This document shows positions 52,147 through 59,859 of a DNA stretch of 64,000 nt, piece by piece (the first letter of the stretch is position 1; the number at the start of each line of letters is the position of its first letter). Under the pieces are notes generated by a model. It worked only from the letters and a program-made list of their open reading frames with translations. It was not told where the DNA came from and did not search any database. Source of the DNA: Microbacterium proteolyticum (GTDB taxonomy: Bacteria > Actinomycetota > Actinomycetes > Actinomycetales > Microbacteriaceae); the NCBI RefSeq assembly GCF_029639405.1, contig NZ_CP121274.1, positions 620,001 through 684,000 on the forward strand. The letters are read 5' to 3'. Made by a program: the position numbers and the translations under genes.

Positions 52147-52219
52147 CGCCTCGCGGACATGGTCGCGCCTCGCGGACATCGTCGCGCCTCGCGGACATGG
52201 TCGCGCCTCGCGGACATGG
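52138..52219. repeat. 19-bp tandem repeat array
   Basis: Four uninterrupted 19-bp units ACATGGTCGCGCCTCGCGG (third unit has one change) plus a partial fifth. It starts inside the end of repeat copy B, as if the repeat end had been amplified. Confidence 0.9.
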
Positions 52220-52242
52220 CGCACCGGAGAGCCGGACCCCGC

Positions 52243-52839
52243 TCAGCGGACGCCGCGGGCGGCGAGCGCCTCGCCCAGCTGGTCGGCGTGGCGGAGCGAC
52301 AGCACGACGAACGGGATGATCCCCGCCCGCAGCGACGGGCGGGCCCCCCGGGCGCGCTGCGCCTCGCGCACCTCGGCGGCCAGCCGCGCGAGGACGGGGA
52401 TCGTCGTGATCGTCACCGCCAGCAGGAGCGCGGCACGCTCGGCATCCATCCCGACCCGGCGCAAGGGACCGAGGCCGCGCTCGAGAGCGTCGAGCATGTC
52501 GTCCACGCGGGTGGTGAGCGGGAGCAGCGCGGCGACGAGGAGCGCCGCCGCGACGCGCGCCGTGTTGGCCAGGGCGGGTTCGGGGCCGAGGAATACGAGC
52601 TGGCCGATCACGGTGATCGCGAGGATCCAGCGGAGCCCCCACACCTGCCGCCCGAGCTCCCGCACGCCGATGCCCGACACGACGTAGGCGAGGAGCACGG
52701 CCACCGCGCAGACGGCCGCCACCCACGCGGCGGTCGGCAGCGCCGCCAGCCCGACCGCGACGACCGCGAGCAGCAGCATCTTGGGGCCCGCCGACATCCG
52801 GTGCAGGAGCCCGTCACCGGGGCGGTACAGGGTCAGCAC
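52243..52839 (-). CDS. bioN: ECF transporter T component (BioN-like)
   Basis: 198 residues, four or five hydrophobic helices, and the cytoplasmic coupling region ALERGLGPLRRVGMDAERAA and RARGARPSLRAGIIP with Ala-Arg-Gly motifs that contact the ATPase. It couples ATP hydrolysis to BioY in biotin uptake. The GTG at 52837-52839 overlaps the ATPase stop by 7 bp. Last gene of the biotin operon. Confidence 0.88.
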   Translation of the reverse strand: MLTLYRPGDGLLHRMSAGPKMLLLAVVAVGLAALPTAAWVAAVCAVAVLLAYVVSGIGVRELGRQVWGLRWILAITVIGQLVFLGPEPALANTARVAAALLVAALLPLTTRVDDMLDALERGLGPLRRVGMDAERAALLLAVTITTIPVLARLAAEVREAQRARGARPSLRAGIIPFVVLSLRHADQLGEALAARGVR

Positions 52840-53522
52840 CGCAGGGCCCGTTCGTAGGCGTCGACGACGTCGGATGCCGCACCCGCGGCGCTCACCGCAC
52901 CGTCGGCAAACAGCACGGCGGCGTCGCAGCGCCGCGCCAGGGCGAGGTCGTGCGTCACGAGGAGGAGCGCGTGGCCGGTGTCGGCGAGCAGGTGATCCGC
53001 GACGCGGCGCGCGTTGCGCGCGTCGAGGTACGCCGTGGGCTCGTCGGCGACGACGAGGTCGGGCTCGCGGACGAACGCCCCGCACAGGGCCAGCAGCTGC
53101 TTCTGGCCGCCGGAGAGGTCGTGCGCCGGCCGCTCGGCGAGCTCGGCGAGCCCGAACCGCTCGAGGGCGCGCGCCACCCGCTCGGCACGCTGCGCTCTGG
53201 GCAGACGCTCCGCGCGCAGCGAGAATCCGACGTCGTCGCCGACCACCGGCATCACGATCTGCGCGTCGGGGTTGCTGAGCACCAGGGCGACGCGACGCCG
53301 GAGCTCCGCGGCATCCCGGTCGGGGTCGAGGCCCAGAACCTCGACGTCGCCGGCGTCTCGTCGGACGAGACCGGCGACGACCCGCGCGAACGTCGACTTG
53401 CCCGACCCGTTGTCACCGATCACCGCGATCGTGCGAGCGTCCAGGTCGAGGTCGACCCCGCTCAGCACGGCGCGTCCGTCGAGCCGCACGGTCAGGTCGC
53501 GGCAGCGCAGCACCCCGGTCAT
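52833..53522 (-). CDS. bioM: ECF transporter ATPase (BioM-like)
   Basis: 229 residues, a single ABC ATPase: Walker A GDNGSGKST near residue 36, Q-loop region SNPDAQIVMPVVGDDVGF typical of ECF ATPases, signature LSGGQKQLLALC, Walker B LVVADEPTAYLD and H-loop LLLVTHDLAL. It energises the BioY-BioN complex. The ATG at 53520-53522 overlaps the thiolase stop (ATGA). Confidence 0.9.
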   Translation of the reverse strand: MTGVLRCRDLTVRLDGRAVLSGVDLDLDARTIAVIGDNGSGKSTFARVVAGLVRRDAGDVEVLGLDPDRDAAELRRRVALVLSNPDAQIVMPVVGDDVGFSLRAERLPRAQRAERVARALERFGLAELAERPAHDLSGGQKQLLALCGAFVREPDLVVADEPTAYLDARNARRVADHLLADTGHALLLVTHDLALARRCDAAVLFADGAVSAAGAASDVVDAYERALRC

Positions 53523-54619
53523 CGGACCACCTCCACGAGCGCGGCGACTCCCATACCCCCGCCGATGGATGCCGCGGCGACACCCATCGTCCCCGCCGGC
53601 GCCCCGCCGCGCACCAGGCGCGAGAACAGGCGCACAACGGCGACGGCGCCGCTCGCTCCCCACGGGTGGCCGAGCGCCAAGGCGCCGCCGTCCGCGCACA
53701 CGCGCGGGTCGTCGTCGGCGATCCCCAGCCGCGAGAGCACAGCGATGCTCTGGGCGGCGAACGCCTCGACGAGCTCGATCGCGGCGATGTCGCGGATCGA
53801 GGCCCCCGCCGCAGCCAGGACGGCCTCGATCGCCGGCGCGGCACCGATGCCCGGGAGCGCCGGGTCGACCCCCACCACGGCGCCCGCGCGGATCGCGAGT
53901 CCGGATCCGGCCGCGGCCACGACGACCGCGGCGGCGCCGTCGCCGATGCGGGTCGACGTCCCGGCGGTGACCGTGCCCCCGGGGAACAGTGCGGGCAGCC
54001 GTTCCCGCACGGCCGCGTTCGGTGCGATCGCATCGTCGCGGCGCGCGGCGCCGATCGCCACGATCTCGGCGTCGAAGCGTCCAGCCGCGACCGCGGCCGC
54101 GGCGCGGAGATGACTGCGGGCCGCGTGCGCGTCCTGGCGCGCCCGGTCGATTCCGTCGCACGCCGCGAGGTCCTCTGCCGCGCGGAGCATGTCGGGGTCG
54201 GCGAAGCCGGGCGGGGTGAACGGCGCACGCGTGTAGGCGACGCCGTCGCGCGAACGCTCGGGAGCCGTGGATGCGCTCTCGACTCCCCCGGCCACGCGCG
54301 GCCTCCCGTCGGCGCGGACGGACGCCGCGGCATCCAGGATCGCCGCCAGCCCGCTCCCGCATTGACGATCGACCGTGCCGCCGGGCACCGCGGGTCCGAG
54401 CCCGGCGGCGAGCGCGGCGATGCGTCCGGGGTTGCCGCCCGGCCCCACGCAGTTGCCGAGCACCACGTCGGCGATGCCCCCGCCGTGCGCGAGACCGGCG
54501 TCGGCGACGACCGCGGCCACGACGGCACCCCCGAGCACCCCGACGTCGGCACCGGCGAGCGCCCGTCCGCGCAGCGCGAGGGGCGTCCGCCGGGCGGCGA
54601 CGATCACCGGATCAAGCAT
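53519..54619 (-). CDS. Thiolase-family protein with altered active site
   Basis: 366 residues of the acetyl-CoA acetyltransferase family. The nucleophile Cys is present in VDRQCGSGLAAIL and the His in GGALALGHPWGASGA. Two usual residues differ: the NEAFA motif reads VEAFA, and the C-terminal C-x-GGG motif reads SIGGGMG, so the second catalytic Cys is Ser. It may catalyse a different condensation or cleavage, or be weakly active. It lies between the AMP ligase and bioM in the biotin operon, coupled by overlaps at both ends, which suggests a role with a biotin precursor such as pimelate, by inference. Confidence 0.82.
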   Translation of the reverse strand: MLDPVIVAARRTPLALRGRALAGADVGVLGGAVVAAVVADAGLAHGGGIADVVLGNCVGPGGNPGRIAALAAGLGPAVPGGTVDRQCGSGLAAILDAAASVRADGRPRVAGGVESASTAPERSRDGVAYTRAPFTPPGFADPDMLRAAEDLAACDGIDRARQDAHAARSHLRAAAAVAAGRFDAEIVAIGAARRDDAIAPNAAVRERLPALFPGGTVTAGTSTRIGDGAAAVVVAAAGSGLAIRAGAVVGVDPALPGIGAAPAIEAVLAAAGASIRDIAAIELVEAFAAQSIAVLSRLGIADDDPRVCADGGALALGHPWGASGAVAVVRLFSRLVRGGAPAGTMGVAAASIGGGMGVAALVEVVR

Positions 54620-55730
54620 GACGGGTCCCTCGGTCGAGGACCTCGGTCGCGAGACGCACCGCGTCGGCGCGGGCGGGCTTTCCGGACGGCGTGCGCGGCA
54701 GCGCACCCATCACCCAGCGACGGGGTCGATGCGCGGGTCCGAGCCCGCGCGCGACCGCCGCGCGCAGCGACTCCGGGACAGCACCGCTCGTCGGCGCGCC
54801 GCCGACGGAGGAGTCGTCGAGCTCGACGAACGCGGCGACGAGGGCTCCGACCCCGGGATGCGGCATCCCGAAGACGACCGCGTCGCGCACACCGGGGATC
54901 GATCGCAGCGCGCGCTCCACCTCGTCGGGGATCACGGTCGCCGACGCGGTGAGGATCGCCTCGTCGGCGCGCCCGCGCAGGACGAGGCGGCCGTCGCGCA
55001 TCTCCGCTCGGTCACCGACGCTCGCCCACGCGCCGTCCCGGCGCAGGGGTCCTCCGTCGCCCAGATACCCGGATGCCACGAACCCCGACTGCACCCACAC
55101 CTCACCGTCGCGCACCTCGACGTCGACGCCGGGGAACGCGCGCAGTCCGTCTCCCTCGTCGACCGCGACGAACGAGAGTTCCGCGGCCCCGTAGTACGAC
55201 ACGACACGGATGCCAGCGGACTCGGCGCGGGCGCGCAGTGCCGGGTCGAGGTGCGATCCGCCCACGAGCGCGGCGCGCAGGGTGGGCGGGGCTCCGCGAT
55301 CGAGGAGCGCCCGCAGAGCCTCGGGCGTGCCGTGGAAGCAGGTCGCCTCCGAGAAGTCGTCGCGGGCGGGACGCGGACCGCCCGCGAGGGCGTGGGCCAG
55401 CGAGAACAGCGTGATCGACGCGGCGGGCGGGGCGGGGAGCGCCACGGCGGCGTCGGGACCGGCGTCGAGGAACCCGGCGACCGCGGCGAAGGATTCCGCC
55501 CAGGAGCGGGCGGAGCGCAGCACGATCCGCGGCGCGCCGCTGCTGCCCGAGGTGAGCGCCGCCCACGCCGTGTCATCGGGCATCTCGGCCCTCTCGGCCG
55601 TCCGCCGAACGGCCGCGAGCTGCTCGGCCGACCACCGCGGATCGGTCACGAGGGGCACCGCACCGGCGGTCCGCAGCTCGGCCAGGTGCGCGAGCAGGTC
55701 GGGCCGGTCGCCGTCGACGACCGCGATCAC
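54612..55730 (-). CDS. Short AMP-binding acyl-CoA synthetase family protein
   Basis: 372 residues, much shorter than usual acyl-CoA ligases (500 or more), resembling MenE-type enzymes. The phosphate loop is LTSGSSGAPRI, the adenylate motif YYGAAELSFV, the hinge region GRADEAILTASATVIPDEVE and the C-terminal Lys in PRTPSGKPAR. It should activate a carboxylate to an acyl-CoA. The GTG start at 55728-55730 overlaps the bioY stop (GTGA) and its stop overlaps the thiolase start. Its place in a biotin-uptake operon suggests activation of pimelate or a longer biotin precursor acid; menaquinone synthesis is the alternative but no men gene is nearby. Confidence 0.82.
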   Translation of the reverse strand: MIAVVDGDRPDLLAHLAELRTAGAVPLVTDPRWSAEQLAAVRRTAERAEMPDDTAWAALTSGSSGAPRIVLRSARSWAESFAAVAGFLDAGPDAAVALPAPPAASITLFSLAHALAGGPRPARDDFSEATCFHGTPEALRALLDRGAPPTLRAALVGGSHLDPALRARAESAGIRVVSYYGAAELSFVAVDEGDGLRAFPGVDVEVRDGEVWVQSGFVASGYLGDGGPLRRDGAWASVGDRAEMRDGRLVLRGRADEAILTASATVIPDEVERALRSIPGVRDAVVFGMPHPGVGALVAAFVELDDSSVGGAPTSGAVPESLRAAVARGLGPAHRPRRWVMGALPRTPSGKPARADAVRLATEVLDRGTRHA

Positions 55731-56326
55731 GCGGAGACGGTGGCCGGTTCCGTGGCGGGCGCCCGCCACTGGCGGCGGAAGCCGCGCGGATACGACCGCA
55801 CCAGCAGCGTCACCACGATCGTCGCGATCGCCGCCTTGATGAGGTCGCCCGGGACGAACACGAGGCTCGTCAGCGCGGTCTCGGCGAGCGGCAGACGCGT
55901 CACGAGACTCTGGACCGGGATGCCGAGCGCGTAGATCGTCACGATCCCTCCCGCGACCATGGCGATCGCCGTGCGCCACCAGACCGGGCGTCGATTGCCG
56001 GCGTGCACGATGAGACCGATGACGATCGCCCCAAGGATCCACCCGATCGCGTACCCCGCCGACGGACCGAGGAACACCGCGAAGCCGCCGCGCCCTCCGG
56101 CCAGGAGCGGCAGACCGACGGCGACCAAAACGAGCAGGACCGTCACCGACAGCGCACCGAGCCACGGACCGAGGATCGCACCCGCGAGCATGACGCCGAG
56201 CGTCTGCGCGGTGATGGGCACGCCCCCGAAGACGGAGAACCCGCCCGGAAGGCCGAGCACCGCGATCAGTGCGGCGAAGACGGCCACGCGAGCGAGGTCG
56301 GTGGCATCCGGAGTGCGAGTGGTCAT
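55727..56326 (-). CDS. bioY: Biotin ECF transporter S component
   Basis: 199 residues, six hydrophobic segments. The N-terminal ARVAVFAALIAVLGLPGGFS, VPITAQTLGVMLAGAILGP and the late FVPGDLIKAAIA are BioY family landmarks. It binds biotin in the membrane. First gene of the operon bioY, ligase, thiolase, bioM, bioN; the operators at 56340-56367 lie just before its ATG at 56324-56326. Confidence 0.94.
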   Translation of the reverse strand: MTTRTPDATDLARVAVFAALIAVLGLPGGFSVFGGVPITAQTLGVMLAGAILGPWLGALSVTVLLVLVAVGLPLLAGGRGGFAVFLGPSAGYAIGWILGAIVIGLIVHAGNRRPVWWRTAIAMVAGGIVTIYALGIPVQSLVTRLPLAETALTSLVFVPGDLIKAAIATIVVTLLVRSYPRGFRRQWRAPATEPATVSA

Positions 56327-56339
56327 GTCGGTCCTTACC

Positions 56340-56367
56340 TGAACGGTGTTCACCTGAACGGTGTTCA
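56340..56367. promoter_or_regulatory. Tandem BioQ-type operators
   Basis: TGAACGGTGTTCA occurs twice in direct repeat with 2 bp between (56340-56352 and 56355-56367). Each is a TGAAC-N3-GTTCA palindrome, the form known for BioQ in corynebacteria and mycobacteria. They lie between bioY and the divergent TetR gene and must cover both promoters. Confidence 0.85.
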
Positions 56368-56368
56368 C

Positions 56369-56374
56369 TATAGT
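56369..56374 (+). promoter_or_regulatory. Candidate -10 box of the TetR regulator (leaderless)
   Basis: TATAGT ends 7 bases before the GTG at 56382, immediately beside the second operator. No Shine-Dalgarno sequence fits between, so the mRNA is probably leaderless and repressor binding would directly block the promoter. Confidence 0.55.
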
Positions 56375-56381
56375 CAGAACC

Positions 56382-56957
56382 GTGACTCCTCCCGCACGCA
56401 GCCGCGGCCACTCCGCCGACGACGTCGCGCGGACCGCCCTGCGCATCCTCGACGACGACGGCCTCGCCGACCTCACCATGCGTCGGCTCGCGACGCGGCT
56501 CGATGTGCAGCCGAGCGCGCTCTACTGGCACTTCCCGAACAAGCAGTCGCTGCTCGCCGAGCTCTCCGACCGGATCGTCGGGCGAGCGGCATCCCTCCTG
56601 CACGGGTCGGGGGTGGTCGCCGAAGCACGCGCGCTGCGCGACGCCCTGCTCGCCTACCGCGACGGCGCCGAGGTAGTCTCCAGCACCCTCGCGCTCGGCC
56701 TCGGTTCGCCCGCGGCGCTCGACCGCCTGACCGCCGCGGTGGCCGCCGAGGGGTTCTCGCCCGACGTCGCGACCCGCGCGGGGACGACGCTGCTGCACTT
56801 CGTCCTGGGGCACGTGTGGCACGAGCAGCAGCGACTGCAGTACGACAGCGTCGGCGTCGTCGCCCCGGGCGCGACCCCCGTCTCCGATGCCGACTTCGCC
56901 TTCGGCGTCGACCTCATCCACCGCGGACTGCACGCGTCCGCGTCGCGCCCGGCGTAG
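56382..56957 (+). CDS. bioQ: TetR-family regulator of biotin genes (BioQ-like)
   Basis: 191 residues. N-terminal HTH with ADDVARTALRILDDDGLADL and MRRLATRLDVQPSALYWHFP, then NKQSLLAELSDRIV; the C-terminal half is a TetR_C ligand/dimer domain (LLHFVLGHVWHEQQRLQ). It is divergent from bioY with two TGAAC-N3-GTTCA boxes between, so it is the likely repressor of the biotin operon and of itself. BioQ may sense biotin status through BirA rather than directly; this is family knowledge. Stop codon at 56955-56957, at the edge of a family 2 repeat. Confidence 0.85.
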   Translation: MTPPARSRGHSADDVARTALRILDDDGLADLTMRRLATRLDVQPSALYWHFPNKQSLLAELSDRIVGRAASLLHGSGVVAEARALRDALLAYRDGAEVVSSTLALGLGSPAALDRLTAAVAAEGFSPDVATRAGTTLLHFVLGHVWHEQQRLQYDSVGVVAPGATPVSDADFAFGVDLIHRGLHASASRPA

Positions 56958-57070
56958 GCCGCGACGTTCTGCGCCATTTCACGTGATCTGGCCGAACGCA
57001 CACGATCCGGCCGAGAGCACACGTTAGGGACGACCGCAGCGTGTGCGTTCGACTGGATCGTGTGCGCTCG
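56956..57070. repeat. Family 2 repeat, 115 bp (copy 1 of a direct pair)
   Basis: Begins AGGCCGCGACGTTCTGCGCC, includes TTTCACGTGATCTGG, then a long palindrome from CGAACGCACACGATCCGG to GGATCGTGTGCGCTCG. The same 115-bp unit recurs at 57177-57291. Confidence 0.88.
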
Positions 57071-57176
57071 GCGGGCAGCGGGGGCGTCGGGTCGCGGCCC
57101 GCACCTGACACGGCACGGCAGGGACGGCACGAGGGGCGGGACGGCGGCCGTTGGGACCGCGACGGCAGCCCGGCGA

Positions 57177-57291
57177 AGGCCGCGGCGTTCTGCGCCATTT
57201 CACGTGATCTCGCCGAGCGCACACGATCCGGCCGAGAGCACACGTTCGGGACGACCGCAGCGTGTGCGTTCGACCGGATCGTGTGCGCTCG
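57177..57291. repeat. Family 2 repeat, 115 bp (copy 2 of a direct pair)
   Basis: Begins AGGCCGCGGCGTTCTGCGCC and ends CCGGATCGTGTGCGCTCG; only a few bases differ from 56956-57070, which lies 221 bp upstream. The roughly 100 bp between the copies is GC-rich with nothing recognisable. Lies beyond the 3' ends of both convergent genes. Confidence 0.88.
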
Positions 57292-57363
57292 ACGCCCGCC
57301 GGTCCGGGCGGACACGGCGCCGGGCGCTCGGCGGGGCGCGGCGGCGGCGCGGGCAGACCCGCG

Positions 57364-58329
57364 TCAGCGCTGCTTCACGTCGCCGAAGAGGCGCGCCACC
57401 GGGATCAGCAGGCTCGGGCGCGCGGCGATCCACGCGGCCGCCATCACCAGCAGGGATGCCGCGAACAGCAGCAGCCCGGTCGGGTCGGTGGCGAAGGCGT
57501 CGGGGTCGACCGAGCCGCGGGCCGCGTACATGTGATTGAGGTTGCGCAGCGCCCCGGTGGCGAGCACGAGGAACACGTGCACGGCGATGAACACGACGAA
57601 GAACAGCATCACCGGGAAGTGGATGCGACGCGCCCACTCCGCGGGGAACGCGCGGTTCAGGCGCGCGGCATCCTTCGGCCAGACCCCCGACAGCCGCACG
57701 CCCGTGACGATCGCGAGGGGGGCGGCGACGAACGTGATCGCGAAGTACGACAGCTGCTGCAGGCTGTTGTAGCTGACCCAGCCGTTCTCGGTCGGCCAGT
57801 CGAGCGCGGCGTACTGCAGCGCCGCGGACACCGCGTTCGGGAACACGTCCCACGACGTCGGCACGACCCGCATCCACTGCCCCGTCGCGAACAGCAGCAC
57901 GATGTAGATCACGCCGTTGGCGATCCAGAGCACGTCGATCGCCTGGTGGAACCACAGCGCCAGGCTGATGCGGCGCCGCTTGTTGCCCCGCGGCGACCAG
58001 AAGGCATCCGGTCGCTTCTGACGGCGGAACTGGAGCCCCGAGCGGATGACGAGCAGCAGGAACAGGCTGTTGAGGAAATGCTGCCAGCCGAGCCACGCCG
58101 GGATGCCGACGGGCGCCGCCGCGGGAAGCTCGGACGACCCGGGGTAGAGGTCGAGGAAACCCCGGACGGGCCCGAGCGACACCAGCACCCGTGCGATCAG
58201 CACGAGGAAGACCGCCAGCACGAGCGCCGCGAAGCCCAGCAGCAGCACGGAGCCGAGCCATTGCGCGGGAGTCAGCGCGCCGAAGACGCGCGACGACCCG
58301 CGCTGCGGGGTGCGGGGTGTGGACGCCAT
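57364..58329 (-). CDS. Cytochrome b561-type / formate-dehydrogenase-gamma-like membrane protein
   Basis: 321 residues with about six transmembrane helices and four candidate haem-ligand histidines in membrane segments: WLGWQHFLNSLF, LWFHQAIDVLW, RRIHFPVML and FIAVHVFLVL. It resembles the cytochrome b subunits that pass electrons from or to periplasmic molybdopterin oxidoreductases. A plausible partner is the membrane molybdopterin protein at 21127-22677, though it is 36 kb away. The ATG at 58327-58329 has only a weak GAAGAAG upstream. Divergent from a MarR gene. Confidence 0.8.
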   Translation of the reverse strand: MASTPRTPQRGSSRVFGALTPAQWLGSVLLLGFAALVLAVFLVLIARVLVSLGPVRGFLDLYPGSSELPAAAPVGIPAWLGWQHFLNSLFLLLVIRSGLQFRRQKRPDAFWSPRGNKRRRISLALWFHQAIDVLWIANGVIYIVLLFATGQWMRVVPTSWDVFPNAVSAALQYAALDWPTENGWVSYNSLQQLSYFAITFVAAPLAIVTGVRLSGVWPKDAARLNRAFPAEWARRIHFPVMLFFVVFIAVHVFLVLATGALRNLNHMYAARGSVDPDAFATDPTGLLLFAASLLVMAAAWIAARPSLLIPVARLFGDVKQR

Positions 58330-58465
58330 CAACTTCTTCGGGCCGGAGCGAGGACTGACCTCCCGACGATACCGAAACCGGCTGTCCTTCGACCGCGCGC
58401 ACCACGCGCTTGGTCGACGACCCGCAGGATGATAGGCCCGGTACGGTGAGGCGGGAGGAGGACGG

Positions 58466-58993
58466 ATGCCGAGACGCCTACCGGTCGACCCGATCGCCGA
58501 AGCCAAGCGCCAGTGGATCGCGCACGGCTGGGACGACGCCGCCGATGGCATGACCGTGGTGACGTCGGTGATCCGCGCCCACCAGTTGCTCATGGCATCC
58601 ATCGAGCACGCTCTCAAGCCGCTGGACCTGTCGTTTTCGCGCTTCGAGATGCTCCGGCTCCTGGCGTTCACACGGGAGGGACGGATGCCGATGGCCAGCG
58701 CCATCGCCCGACTCCAGGTTCATCCCACCAGCGTCACGAACACGGTCGAACGTCTCGCCCGCGACGGCCTGCTGTCGCGCGAACCCCACCCGACGGACGG
58801 GCGCGCCGCGCTGCTCGTGCTGACGGAGGCCGGCCGTCGCCGCGTCAACGACGCCACGGACGCACTGAACGCGGTCTTCCGCGACCCGGGGCTCGCCCCC
58901 GCCGACGCGACCGAACTCGTGCGGATCATCGCGCGATTCCGCAAGGCCGCGGGCGACTTCGCCGACCCGTCGCCGACGCCCGAGCCGCTGTGA
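58466..58993 (+). CDS. MarR-family transcriptional regulator
   Basis: 175 residues. Winged helix core: FSRFEMLRLLAFTREGRM, VHPTSVTNTVERLARDGLL and the wing RREPHPTDGRAALLVLTEAG-type sequence (SREPHPTDGRAALLVLT). A strong GGAGGAGG precedes the ATG. It faces the enoyl-CoA hydratase gene convergently, so control of the acyl-CoA operon is possible; the palindrome at 61075-61096 could be its target, but that is a guess. Confidence 0.88.
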   Translation: MPRRLPVDPIAEAKRQWIAHGWDDAADGMTVVTSVIRAHQLLMASIEHALKPLDLSFSRFEMLRLLAFTREGRMPMASAIARLQVHPTSVTNTVERLARDGLLSREPHPTDGRAALLVLTEAGRRRVNDATDALNAVFRDPGLAPADATELVRIIARFRKAAGDFADPSPTPEPL

Positions 58994-58999
58994 CGCGAC

Positions 59000-59788
59000 T
59001 CAGCGGTTCGTGAAGTTCGGCGGCCGCTTCTCGCGGAACGCCGCCATGCCCTCTTTCTGGTCGGCGGTGTCGAACAGCGCGAAGAACGCCTGCCGCTCGA
59101 ACCGGAGCCCTTCGGCGAGCGTCGACTCGAGTGCCACATCGAGCGCGGCCTTCGCCGCGTACAGCGCGGGCAGGGGCTTCTCGGCGATCGTCCGGGCCAC
59201 GGCATCCGCCTCGTTGAGCAGGTCGGCGGCGGGCACCACGCGCGAGACGAGTCCCACCCGCTCGGCCTCGCCCGCGTCGATCATGCGGCCGGTGAGCACC
59301 AGCTCGGCGGCCTTGTAGTACCCGAGCGCCCGCACCAGCCGCTGCGTGCCGCCCATGCCGGGGATGACCCCGAGCTGGATCTCGGGCTGCCCGAACTTCG
59401 CGCGATCGGAGGCCAGGATGATGTCGCACATGAGCGCGAGCTCGCACCCGCCGCCGAGGGCGTATCCCGACACCGCGGCGATCACGGGCGTCCGCACCGC
59501 GGCGAAGCGCCCCCACGCCCCGAAGTGGTCGGAGAGCGACATCTCGAGCCCGGACTTGCCCTCCATCTCTTTGATGTCGGCCCCCGCGGCGAACGCCTTC
59601 TCGGAGCCCGTGACCACGATCGCCCCGACGTCGGGGGCGTCGTCGAACGCCGTCGCCGCGGCCACGACCTCGGTCATGGACCTCGTGTTCAGCGCGTTGA
59701 GCGCCTCGGGCCGGTCGAGGGTGATCCACCCCACCCGCCCGCGCTGCTCGACACGGATCGTCTCGTACTCGACGGCGTGATCGGCCAT
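59000..59788 (-). CDS. Enoyl-CoA hydratase
   Basis: 262 residues of the crotonase family. [16 protein letters not shown], the oxyanion loop [12 protein letters not shown], and [16 protein letters not shown] followed by [20 protein letters not shown] give both catalytic Glu residues, so it should be an active hydratase. GAGGGGAG precedes the ATG at 59786-59788. It follows the acyl-CoA dehydrogenase gene by 71 bp on the same strand, consistent with a shared acyl-CoA oxidation pathway, probably branched-chain amino acid degradation. Confidence 0.9.
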   Translation of the reverse strand: MADHAVEYETIRVEQRGRVGWITLDRPEALNALNTRSMTEVVAAATAFDDAPDVGAIVVTGSEKAFAAGADIKEMEGKSGLEMSLSDHFGAWGRFAAVRTPVIAAVSGYALGGGCELALMCDIILASDRAKFGQPEIQLGVIPGMGGTQRLVRALGYYKAAELVLTGRMIDAGEAERVGLVSRVVPAADLLNEADAVARTIAEKPLPALYAAKAALDVALESTLAEGLRFERQAFFALFDTADQKEGMAAFREKRPPNFTNR

Positions 59789-59859
59789 GCCGCTCCCCTC
59801 GTGGTGTCCTTCCAGCATCGTCGCACGCGCCCCCGACATCTCCGAGGGGGTTCCGGACC

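Noticed and set aside
52138..52219. Short regular repeats resembling a CRISPR array
   Set aside because: The 19-bp units abut with no spacers and no cas gene is nearby, so it is a simple tandem repeat.
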